From: Pseudacidovorax intermedius
GTDB lineage: Bacteria > Pseudomonadota > Gammaproteobacteria > Burkholderiales > Burkholderiaceae_C
Length of the DNA stretch: 64,000 bases
Assembly: GCF_003350475.1 (NCBI RefSeq)
Contig: NZ_QQAV01000001.1
Location: 364,836-428,835 of the forward strand
Direction: 5' to 3'
Below, piece by piece: positions 56,901 to 64,000 of this stretch (its first letter is position 1; each line of letters begins with the position of its first letter). The notes under the pieces are model-generated. The model did no database searches, had not been told where the DNA came from, and worked only from the letters and a program-made list of their open reading frames with translations. The position numbers and the translations under genes are program-made.

Positions 56901-58955
56901 CTACACCGCCCGCGCAGGCAGACCGCCCGGCGCGATGCCGCGCGCCACCACCTGCGCCTGGATCGCCTGGCGCAGCAGCCGGGGCGACACCGGCTTGTAG
57001 AGCACGGCCACGCCGGCCGAGGCGACTTCGCGCAGGCGCTCGGGCTTGGTCTCGCCGGTGACCAGCAGGCAGGCGGTGTCCTCGCCGATGCCCCTGGGAT
57101 GCCGGCGCAGCGCCTCCAGCACCGCCAGGCCGTTGTCGCCGGCACGCAGCAGCAGGTCGCTGACCACCACGTCGGGCGGCGCCTCCCAGGCATCGGCCAG
57201 GGCGAGGGCCTCTTCGCGGCCCTGCGCGGCCTGCACCGTGGCACCGCTGGCACCCAGCACCACCTGCAGCCCTTCCAGGATGCCGGCCTCGTCGTCGATG
57301 ACCAGGATGCGCAGGCCGTCCAGCCGCACGTCGCCCGATGGCGCCGAGAGCGTGAGCGGCTGCGTGATCGTGGCCGCCGGTCGCACCACGGCATGGGCCG
57401 GCGGATGCGCCGCCCGCAGCAGCAGCCGCACCCGCGTGCCGCGGCCGGGCACCGAATGCAGCTCGGCGCGCGTGTTGAGCAGCCGCGCCAGGCGCTGCAC
57501 CGTGGCCAGGCCCAGGCCCATGCCGCGGGTGCCGCGCGACTGTTGCGGATCGACCTGGTAGAACTCCTCGAAGACCCGCGACTGGTGCTCGGGCGCGATG
57601 CCGATGCCGGTGTCCCACACCTCCACCCGCACCGAGCGGCCGCGCCCCCGCGCCGCCACCAGCACGCCGCCGCCGGGCGTGTGCCGCAGCGAGTTGGAAA
57701 CCAGGTTCGACAGCACGCGCGTGAGCATCACCTGGTCGCAGCGCACCCACAGGTCGGTCTTGCGCACCACCAGGCGCAGCTCCTGCTGCTCGGCCACGGG
57801 GCGGAAGTTGCGGCTGATCTCGTCGAACACCGCATCCAGTGGAAAGTCGGCCCATTGGGGCTGCAGCACGCCGGCATCCAGCTGCGACAGGTTCAGCAAC
57901 TCCAGGAAGAGCCGGTCCAGCGATTCCACGCATTCGCGGATGTGGGCGATGCGCTGCAGCTTGCCGGCGTCGGTCTCGCCATTGGCCAGGCCGTCGGCGA
58001 AGAGCGTGAGCGCATGCAGCGGTTGGCGCAGGTCGTGGCTGGCGGCGGCCAGCAGCCGGGTCTTGGCCTGGCTGGCCACTTCGAGCTGGGCGTTCTTGCG
58101 GGCCAGCTCGGCCGTGGCCGTCTCGATGCGGCTTTGCAGCAGCCGGCGGCCCTCGGCGAGGGCATGGGCGGTGGCATTGAAGCCGTGCTGCAACCGGCGC
58201 ACCTCGGCCGCACCCTCGATGGCGACATGGGCCTCCTCGCCCGCGCCCAGCCGGTCGACGGCGCGCGCCAGGCGGCGGATGGGCGCACTGATGCGCCGGG
58301 CAGCCCAGCCGGCCGCCAGCGCCACGCCCGCCAGGCTGGCGCCCAGGGCCAGCAGCACATTGAGCCAGACCGCCCGCCGGGCGCTGCCGACGGCGTCCAG
58401 GCTCATCTCCACCATGACCTGCCCGCCAGAACCGCGACCGTCCAGCGCAGGCACGGGCACCACGGCGCGCAGGCCGGCGCCGCGCGCACGGTCCTGCGTC
58501 TCGGCATTGGCCAGGATCTCGCCGTCGTCCGACCAGACTTGCACCTGCTGCACATGCGGCTGGGCGATGCCGGAATGGGCCAGCCGCAGCAGGGCCCGGC
58601 GGTCCAGCTGCGCCAGCGGCGCCTGCGCGGCGGTGGCCAGCTGCAGGCCCACGGTCTGGGCATTCGCCCGCACCAGCTCGGTCATGCCGTCCAGGTACTG
58701 GCGCATCAGCACGCCGATGGCGCCCAGCATGGCCAGGGTGGCCGGCAGCACGGCCAGCAGCACCATCTGCTGACCCAGCGACAGCCGCGCCAGCGAAAGG
58801 CGCGTCCCGCGCTCCTGCCGCGGCGGCGGAGGGGCGCTGGAGGCAGGGCCGGCGTGCGCCGCCGACACGGGCCGTGCCGCCGCGGCCCGGGGCGGACCGT
58901 CGACCGCTTCGGCGGCCGTGCGCATCGGCTGGGAACGGCCCGGCAGGGCGCTCAT
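56901..58955 (-). CDS. Hybrid sensor histidine kinase/receiver protein (module 2)
   Basis: 684 residues from the ATG at 58955 (ATG 58925 possible). A membrane segment (MVLLAVLPATLAMLGAIGVLM), a periplasmic part, a second segment (WLNVLLALGASLAGVALAAGW) and HAMP precede the H-box LLAAASHDLRQPLHALTLF, N-box NLVSNSLRHTPGGG and G-boxes DTGIGIAPEH and GMGLGLATV. A C-terminal receiver (ILVIDDEAGILE, VVVSDLLL, LYKPVSP) follows. There is no DNA-binding domain. It is divergent from two PhnD-like binding proteins, 99 bases apart. Confidence 0.9.
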   Translation of the reverse strand: MSALPGRSQPMRTAAEAVDGPPRAAAARPVSAAHAGPASSAPPPPRQERGTRLSLARLSLGQQMVLLAVLPATLAMLGAIGVLMRQYLDGMTELVRANAQTVGLQLATAAQAPLAQLDRRALLRLAHSGIAQPHVQQVQVWSDDGEILANAETQDRARGAGLRAVVPVPALDGRGSGGQVMVEMSLDAVGSARRAVWLNVLLALGASLAGVALAAGWAARRISAPIRRLARAVDRLGAGEEAHVAIEGAAEVRRLQHGFNATAHALAEGRRLLQSRIETATAELARKNAQLEVASQAKTRLLAAASHDLRQPLHALTLFADGLANGETDAGKLQRIAHIRECVESLDRLFLELLNLSQLDAGVLQPQWADFPLDAVFDEISRNFRPVAEQQELRLVVRKTDLWVRCDQVMLTRVLSNLVSNSLRHTPGGGVLVAARGRGRSVRVEVWDTGIGIAPEHQSRVFEEFYQVDPQQSRGTRGMGLGLATVQRLARLLNTRAELHSVPGRGTRVRLLLRAAHPPAHAVVRPAATITQPLTLSAPSGDVRLDGLRILVIDDEAGILEGLQVVLGASGATVQAAQGREEALALADAWEAPPDVVVSDLLLRAGDNGLAVLEALRRHPRGIGEDTACLLVTGETKPERLREVASAGVAVLYKPVSPRLLRQAIQAQVVARGIAPGGLPARAV

Positions 58956-59054
58956 GTGAGAAACGTCACAGAAAAAACGTCGAATGTTTTCTAATTGTGA
59001 ATTGTCCGCAGCCGCACCACGACTGCGCATTCGCTCTAACCCGTTCAGTCAGCC

Positions 59055-60161
59055 ATGCCCGCGCCCACCGCCGCCGCCCGTTCCGACTGCCAGCCCCAGA
59101 GACGCCTCCGGCGCCCTTGCCTTGTCGCCGGCATGGCCCTGAGGCGGGCCGCGGAGGCGCTGGCGGCGCTGTGGATCGGCCTGGCCGCCAGCCTGTCGGC
59201 CGCGCAGCAGGTGCTTGCGCCGACTGCGCCGCCCCCGACGGCCGCGCCGGTGCGCTTCGGCATCCTGCCGCTGGGCGGCGCCTTCGAGTCGCGCAACGAC
59301 TGGGAGCCGCTGCTGGCGGACATGGGCCGGGCGATCGGCCGGCCGGTGACGGTGCTGTCGGTCACCTCGTACGAGGCGCTGGACCAGGCCATCCAGCGCG
59401 GCGAGGTGGACATCGCCTTCCTCTCGGGCCGCATGGCGCTGGATGCGGTGACGCTGCGCCAGATGCGCGTGCTGGCCCAGGTGACACGCCACGACGGCCT
59501 GCCCGGCTACCGCGCGCTGCTGCTGGTGCGCGAGGGCGGGCCCCTGCCGTCGCTGGAGGCGCTGCTGGCCGAGCCGGAGCGCTGGCGCCTAGCGCGCGGC
59601 GAGCCGCGCTCGGTGTCGGGCTACATCGTGCCGCAGCTGCAGCTCTTCCTGCCCAACCGCATCGCCATGGAGCGCTTCCGCAGCGAGACCGTGGGCACCC
59701 ACCAGGCCACCGCCCTGGCCGTGGCCAACGGCGATGCCGACGTGGCCACCAACAACACCGCGGATTTCGAGCGCTTCCGCCTGCAGTTCCCGGCCGAGGC
59801 GCGGCGGCTGCGGGTGATCTGGGAATCCGACCTGATCCCGCATGCGCAGATCGTCATGCGCAACAGCTATCCGCCCGCACTGCGGGGCCAGGTGCAGGCC
59901 TTCCTGGTGGCCTACGGCAAGGCGCCCGGCGCGCGCGGCGAAGCGCAGCGGGCGGTGCTCAAGTCGCTGCACGACCTGGCGGGATTCCTGCCCGCGGACA
60001 ACAGCTCGCTGGTGCCGGCCGCCCGCCTGGCCTACCAGCTGGCGCGCCAGAACGCCATGACCGCGCAATGGGTGAACGAGGAAGCCCGGCAGGCACGGCT
60101 GCAGCGGCTGGACGCGGCCTTCGCCGAACAGATGGCCGCCCTGCGCGATGACGGACGCTGA
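59055..60161 (+). CDS. PhnD-like periplasmic binding protein, copy 1
   Basis: 368 residues. After a signal segment (ALAALWIGLAASLSAAQQ) the protein has the phosphate/phosphonate-type fold (VRFGILPLGGAFESRNDWEPLLADMG; VSGYIVPQL; VANGDADVATNNTADFERF). No ABC permease or ATPase is nearby. Divergent from hybrid kinase module 2, it is probably its ligand-sensing partner. It overlaps the next gene by 14 bases. Confidence 0.85.
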   Translation: MPAPTAAARSDCQPQRRLRRPCLVAGMALRRAAEALAALWIGLAASLSAAQQVLAPTAPPPTAAPVRFGILPLGGAFESRNDWEPLLADMGRAIGRPVTVLSVTSYEALDQAIQRGEVDIAFLSGRMALDAVTLRQMRVLAQVTRHDGLPGYRALLLVREGGPLPSLEALLAEPERWRLARGEPRSVSGYIVPQLQLFLPNRIAMERFRSETVGTHQATALAVANGDADVATNNTADFERFRLQFPAEARRLRVIWESDLIPHAQIVMRNSYPPALRGQVQAFLVAYGKAPGARGEAQRAVLKSLHDLAGFLPADNSSLVPAARLAYQLARQNAMTAQWVNEEARQARLQRLDAAFAEQMAALRDDGR

Positions 60162-61221
60162 ACGACGCCTCTGGCTGCGGCAAGCGCTCGCCCTGACCGT
60201 CGGCACGGCGCTCGTCCCGGCGCGCGCGGCCGCCGGACCACCGGCCTCGGCGCCGGTGACCGGAGCGCGACCGGGTCGTGAACGCCCCGGCTCGCCGGCG
60301 CCCCTGGTGTTCGGCCTGCTGCCGATGGGCGACGCGGTCGAGAGCCGCCGCCGCTGGGAGCCGCTACTGCTGGCCATCGCCTCGGCCCTGCGGCGACCGG
60401 TGACGGTGTTCAGCGCCTTCCAGTACGACACGCTGGACCGCGCCCTGCAGCACGGCCGCGTCGACTTCGCGCTGCTGTCCGGCAAGATGGCGCTGGACGC
60501 CGTGACGAACGGCCCGATGCAGGTGCTGGCGCAGGTGCGCCGACGGCGCGACCCGCGGCAGGTGGAGCACCGGGCGCTGCTGCTGGGGCGCCTGAACGGC
60601 GGCCCGGCCTCGCTGGACGCCGTGCTGCAGAACCCCGAACGCTGGCACATCGCGCGCGGCGACCGGCGCTCGGTGTCGGGCTTCATCGTGCCGCAGTCGG
60701 AGCTCTTCCTGCCGCACGGCGTCGACATCGAGACCAGCTTCAAGGCCGAGACGGTGGGCAACCACCAGGACAACGCCCTGGCCGTGGCCAATGGCGATGC
60801 CGACGTGGCCACCACCAACAGCACCGATTTCGAGCGCTTCCAGGCCCTGTTTCCGGTCGAGGCCGCGCGGCTGCAGGTGCTGTGGACATCCTTGCCCACA
60901 CCGCCCGCGCAGATCGTGGTTCGCCGCGACCTGCCGGCCGAGCAGCAGGCCGGACTGCGCAACGTGCTGCTGGACTACGGCCGTGCGCCCGGCGCCGACG
61001 CCGAGCGCGCGGTGCTGCGCTCGCTCCAGGCCGATCTGGGCTACGAACCGGCCGACGACAGCGCCCTGCTCGAAGCCGCACGCATGCAGCGCGACCTGGC
61101 GCTGCGGCACGCCCGTCTGGCGCAGTGGGTGAGCGAGGATGCGCGGGTGAACCGCATCGCCAAGGTGGAACGCGAGTACCAGGCGCAGGTCCGGCGGCTG
61201 GGCAACACCGCGCGAGACTGA
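60148..61221 (+). CDS. PhnD-like periplasmic binding protein, copy 2
   Basis: 357 residues, clearly a paralogue of the preceding protein; shared stretches include SVSGFIVPQSELFLP and ALAVANGDADVATTNSTDFERF, with LPMGDAVESRRRWEPLL near the start. It carries a signal peptide (LALTVGTALVPARAAA). The tandem pair indicates duplication. Ligand unknown. The gap 61222-61401 holds a short GGATGC repeat and no gene. Confidence 0.85.
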   Translation: MTDAERRLWLRQALALTVGTALVPARAAAGPPASAPVTGARPGRERPGSPAPLVFGLLPMGDAVESRRRWEPLLLAIASALRRPVTVFSAFQYDTLDRALQHGRVDFALLSGKMALDAVTNGPMQVLAQVRRRRDPRQVEHRALLLGRLNGGPASLDAVLQNPERWHIARGDRRSVSGFIVPQSELFLPHGVDIETSFKAETVGNHQDNALAVANGDADVATTNSTDFERFQALFPVEAARLQVLWTSLPTPPAQIVVRRDLPAEQQAGLRNVLLDYGRAPGADAERAVLRSLQADLGYEPADDSALLEAARMQRDLALRHARLAQWVSEDARVNRIAKVEREYQAQVRRLGNTARD

Positions 61222-61253
61222 GCGGCCCCTCCGCTGCGGCGCGGGCGGCCTGC

Positions 61254-61280
61254 GGATGCGGATGCGGATGCGGATGCGGA
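61254..61280 (+). repeat. GGATGC tandem repeat
   Basis: Four head-to-tail GGATGC units plus a partial one lie 30 bases after the second PhnD-like gene. It codes for nothing in the annotated genes. Confidence 0.8.
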
Positions 61281-61401
61281 GCAAAGCCTGCCCGCGCCTA
61301 CAGGGGCCGGCCAGGGCGTCCTACCGCGGTGCCGAGCATCAGCGGCACGATGGCTGCCAAAGCGGCGTGATCGCGTCCGCGGAAGCAAAGAGGCAGCCCC
61401 C

Positions 61402-61641
61402 ATGAGCAACGCTCCCACCGAAAAGCCCGACCCGGCCGGCGAGGGCCAGACCCGCACTAAGCAGAGCCATGGCCACGCGCCGCGGATGCCGCATGAGCGC
61501 GACCAGTCGGCCGACAGCCAGGAAGCCCGCGACGGTCAGCCCACCGAGCGCGGCAAGCGCGCCTTGAACGACCTGGAAAGCGGCCGCAAGGACACCGACC
61601 GCGGGCAAGTGGCGCACGACACGTACCAGAAGCAGAAATAG
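61402..61641 (+). CDS. Small hydrophilic disordered protein
   Basis: 79 residues, rich in Asp, Glu, Arg, Gln and Pro with no hydrophobic core and no signal peptide: GHAPRMPHERDQSADSQ in the middle, a basic end QVAHDTYQKQK. I do not recognise a function; similar short proteins with MPHERDQSAD are common in Burkholderiales in my experience. It stands alone between the PhnD pair and the convergent LysR gene. Confidence 0.65.
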   Translation: MSNAPTEKPDPAGEGQTRTKQSHGHAPRMPHERDQSADSQEARDGQPTERGKRALNDLESGRKDTDRGQVAHDTYQKQK

Positions 61642-61710
61642 CGAGGCTTCGAAGCTCGCCCAGGGCTTGCTCCCCCTCTCCGGCAGGAAGGAGGGAGCGC
61701 CCACCGTCCC

Positions 61711-62640
61711 TCAGGCCGCACGCCCCCAGTAATCGGCACGCCCGTACTGCGCCTTGAGAAAGTCCAGCCACAGCCGCACACGCAGCGGCAGGTGACGACG
61801 CTCGGGAAACACGGCATAGATGCCGTTGGGCGGCGCGGCGAAGTCGTCCAGCACCGGGGCCAGCAGACCCGCATCGATCTCGGCCTCCACCTCCCAGGTG
61901 CTGCGCCAGGCGATGCCCAGGCCCGCCAGGCACCAGTCGTGCAGCACCTGCCCGTCGGTGCAGTCCAGCGGGCCCGAGGGCTTCAAGTGCACCACCTCCA
62001 CGCCGTCGCCATCCTGCCGCGGCACCTGGAAGGCCCAGCCCCGCGTCTGCGAGGCGTCGCTGCTCAGCGTGAGGCAGTCGAAGCGGGCCAGATCCGACGG
62101 GTGGCGCGGCACGCCGTGGCGACGCAGGTACTCGGGCGTGGCCACGCATCGGCGGCGGTTGTCGCCCAGGCGCATGCTCACCAGGGAGGAATCCGGCAGG
62201 TCGCCCACGCGCACCGCGCAGTCGAAATGCTCGCCGGCCAGGTCGATGACGCGGTCGCTGAGGTTGAGCGACACGGTCACCTCGGGATGCAGCTCGCGGA
62301 AGCGCGGCACCAGCGGCGCGACGTGGCGGCGGCCGAAGCCCGCCGGCGCCGTCACCCGCAGATGGCCGCTGGCCTTGACGCCGCCCGCGCTCACGCTGGC
62401 CTCGGCATTGGCCACTTCGGCCAGCAGGCGCTGGCAATCTTCCAGAAAGGCGCTGCCCTCGTGCGTGAGCGTGAGGCGGCGCGTAGTGCGCAAGAGCAGC
62501 TTGACGCCCAGGCGCTCCTCCAGCGCATCGAGCCGCCGGCCGATGATGGCGGCGGCCACGCCCTCGGCCTTGGCTGCGGCCGTGAGGCTGCCGCGCGTGG
62601 CGACGGCCACGAAGGTCTCCATCTGCTTGAGGCGGTCCAT
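61711..62640 (-). CDS. LysR-family regulator
   Basis: 309 residues. N-terminal winged HTH (METFVAVATRGSLTAAAKAEGVAAAIIGRRLDALE split over residues 7-42) and a typical substrate domain. It lies 22 bases downstream of the CoA-transferase gene on the same strand, so the pair may be cotranscribed and the regulator may control the CoA transferase. Effector unknown. Confidence 0.92.
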   Translation of the reverse strand: MDRLKQMETFVAVATRGSLTAAAKAEGVAAAIIGRRLDALEERLGVKLLLRTTRRLTLTHEGSAFLEDCQRLLAEVANAEASVSAGGVKASGHLRVTAPAGFGRRHVAPLVPRFRELHPEVTVSLNLSDRVIDLAGEHFDCAVRVGDLPDSSLVSMRLGDNRRRCVATPEYLRRHGVPRHPSDLARFDCLTLSSDASQTRGWAFQVPRQDGDGVEVVHLKPSGPLDCTDGQVLHDWCLAGLGIAWRSTWEVEAEIDAGLLAPVLDDFAAPPNGIYAVFPERRHLPLRVRLWLDFLKAQYGRADYWGRAA

Positions 62641-62662
62641 GGCGGCCCCCGGGCGCTGGGTC

Positions 62663-63859
62663 TTAGTTGGCGGCAGCAGCGCCTGCGGCCAGCATGGCCT
62701 CGATCTGCGCCTCGGCATAGCCGGCGGCGCGCAGCAGCTCCCGGGTGTGCTCGCCGATGGCGGGCGGCTGCAGGCGCAGCGGCGGGCGCACGCCGTCGAT
62801 CGTCAACGGCAGCAGGGGCACCTGGGCCATGTGGCCGTCGTTCATGCGCACGGGCGCCAGGCCGCCGCTGGCCAGCAGGTGCGGGTCTTCGAAGAGTTCG
62901 TGCGGCCGGGCGATGGGCGCGAAGGGCAGCGCGTGCTGCTCGAACAGCGCGGCCAGCTCGGCGGCGCTGCGGCCGGCCAGGCGCTCGCGCAGGATCGGCA
63001 TCATCCAGCTGCGGGCGCGCACGCGGTCGTTGTTGGTGACCAAGCGCGGGTCGGCCAGCAGGTCGTCGAGCCCGCAGGCGCGGCAGAAGACGGGCCACTG
63101 CTTGTCGCTCACCACGGCCAGGAAGATCTGCTGGCCGTCCTTCACCGTGAAGACGTCGTAGATGCCCCAGGAGGAGATGCGTGCGGGCATCGGGTCGGCC
63201 GCGACGCCCGTGGCCGCGAACTGCAGCATGTGCTGGGCGACCAGGAAGATGTTGTTCTCGAACAGGGCCGACTGCACCTCGCCGCCCTCGCCCGTCTGCT
63301 CGCGCCGGCGCAGTGCGGCCATCGCGCCGATGGCGCCGAACAGGCCGCCCATGATGTCGTTGACGCTGCTGCCCGCGCGCAGCGGATCGCCGGGCCGGCC
63401 GGTCATGTAGGCCAGGCCGCCCATCATCTGCACCGTCTCGTCCAGGGCGGTGCGGTTCTCGTAGGGACCGGGCAGGAAGCCCTTGTGGCTCACGTAGATG
63501 AGGCGCGGGTTGTCGCGGCGCAGCGTGTCGTAGTCCAGGCCCAGCTTCTTCATGGTGCCGGGGCGGAAGTTCTCGCTCACGATGTCGGCCGTGGCGACGA
63601 GGCGCCGTGCGGCCTCCAGGCCCTCGGGCGTCTTCAGGTCCAGCGCCACGCTCTTCTTGTTGCGGTTGAAGGCCGGGTAGAAGCCGGCACCGGCGCCGAG
63701 CAACCGGCGGGTGTCGTCGCCGGCCACCGGCTCCACCTTGATGACTTCGGCGCCCAGGTCGCCCAGCAGCAGGCCGCAGGTGGGGCCCATGACCATGTGG
63801 GTGAACTCGACGACGCGGATGCCCGCGTAGGGCAGCGGTGGGGTGGCGACGTTGGTCAT
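62663..63859 (-). CDS. CaiB/BaiF (family III) CoA transferase
   Basis: 398 residues. Family III motifs are GIRVVEFTHMVMGPTCGLLLGDLGAEVIKVEP (here spread over residues 13-45), ENFRPGTMKKLGLDYDTL and the catalytic Asp in QMMGGLAYMTGRPGDPLRAG region. It moves CoA between carboxylic acids. The acid is unknown. It overlaps the small upstream ORF by 4 bases (ATGA). Confidence 0.9.
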   Translation of the reverse strand: MTNVATPPLPYAGIRVVEFTHMVMGPTCGLLLGDLGAEVIKVEPVAGDDTRRLLGAGAGFYPAFNRNKKSVALDLKTPEGLEAARRLVATADIVSENFRPGTMKKLGLDYDTLRRDNPRLIYVSHKGFLPGPYENRTALDETVQMMGGLAYMTGRPGDPLRAGSSVNDIMGGLFGAIGAMAALRRREQTGEGGEVQSALFENNIFLVAQHMLQFAATGVAADPMPARISSWGIYDVFTVKDGQQIFLAVVSDKQWPVFCRACGLDDLLADPRLVTNNDRVRARSWMMPILRERLAGRSAAELAALFEQHALPFAPIARPHELFEDPHLLASGGLAPVRMNDGHMAQVPLLPLTIDGVRPPLRLQPPAIGEHTRELLRAAGYAEAQIEAMLAAGAAAAN

Positions 63860-63975
63860 GCGCGCCTTCCTGGCGCCGCCCCGAGGCGCAGGGAACCGAA
63901 AGAGGCGGCCTTGAGGCCATGCTCGCCATCGCGCGGGCCGACGAGGCGGATCAGCAGCGCCTGGGCTGGGGACAT
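63856..63975 (-). CDS. Very short ORF coupled to the CoA-transferase gene
   Basis: 39 residues from an ATG at 63975 with GGAG eight bases upstream; the TGA overlaps the CoA-transferase ATG. It starts MSPAQALLIRLVGPRDGEHG and ends in a basic Gly/Ala-rich tail. No function is visible. It may be a coupling leader peptide, a gene remnant, or a chance frame; its short size makes the call weak. Confidence 0.35.
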   Translation of the reverse strand: MSPAQALLIRLVGPRDGEHGLKAASFGSLRLGAAPGRRA

Positions 63976-64000
63976 GCGCGCTCCAAAAAAGTCCGTGATC

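Overview
The window is about 70% G+C, densely coded and has no tRNA, rRNA, CRISPR array, transposase or phage gene that I can see. Gene content (Bug-type tripartite tricarboxylate receptor, DUF2214 protein, the argS-SPOR-dsbA and lptA-lptB-rpoN orders, thiL/pgpA/pncC, CaiB-type CoA transferase with a LysR neighbour) points to a betaproteobacterium of the order Burkholderiales, most like the Comamonadaceae. This is inferred from gene content, not from a database match.

Layout. 1-3363: the tail of an efflux outer-membrane protein, a membrane-anchored cytochrome c and three small-molecule/unknown genes on the minus strand. 3364-20251: a nitrogen-scavenging region. It holds the Rut uracil-degradation operon (rutA,B,C,D,F), the convergent TetR regulator rutR, and a divergent 12-gene plus-strand operon. 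That operon encodes two isopenicillin-N-synthase-like Fe(II) dioxygenases, a VOC protein, a BMP/nucleoside-type ABC importer, a second RutB-like cysteine hydrolase and a PotABCD-type ABC importer. Both operons start with a good -24/-12 (sigma-54) promoter and a RutR-like palindrome, so they look like one regulon. 20278-24847: SDR-like protein, LemA and two TPM-domain proteins, then a ~960-bp non-coding repeat region with a 171-bp inverted repeat, then an orphan PIN protein. 24870-35888: core genes (rlmL-like methyltransferase, rpoN, lptB, lptA, dsbA, SPOR protein, argS, an EAL-HDOD protein, a PsiF-type protein, rpe). 35967-44915: apaG, a Kef-like antiporter, ybdK, thiL, then a LysR/Bug/FAD-monooxygenase island that separates thiL from pgpA-pncC. 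44928-52981: an aspartoacylase-like protein, a LuxR regulator, an amidase and an amide/urea-type ABC importer with a permease-ATPase fusion. 52998-61641: a glycosyltransferase-like protein and two neighbouring modules that pair a periplasmic binding protein with a hybrid histidine kinase. 61711-64000: LysR, a CaiB/BaiF CoA transferase and a tiny coupled ORF.

How the parts work together. The clearest story is nitrogen acquisition from pyrimidines. RutA-D and RutF turn uracil into ammonium and a three-carbon acid. The usual uracil permease RutG and the reductase RutE are absent from the locus. The second operon, with the same kind of promoter and operator, would import nucleosides or bases and oxidise them with dioxygenases before they enter the Rut route. 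I regard this second operon as the best candidate for an undescribed pathway. The amidase/ABC cluster and the binding-protein/kinase pairs are secondary points of interest.
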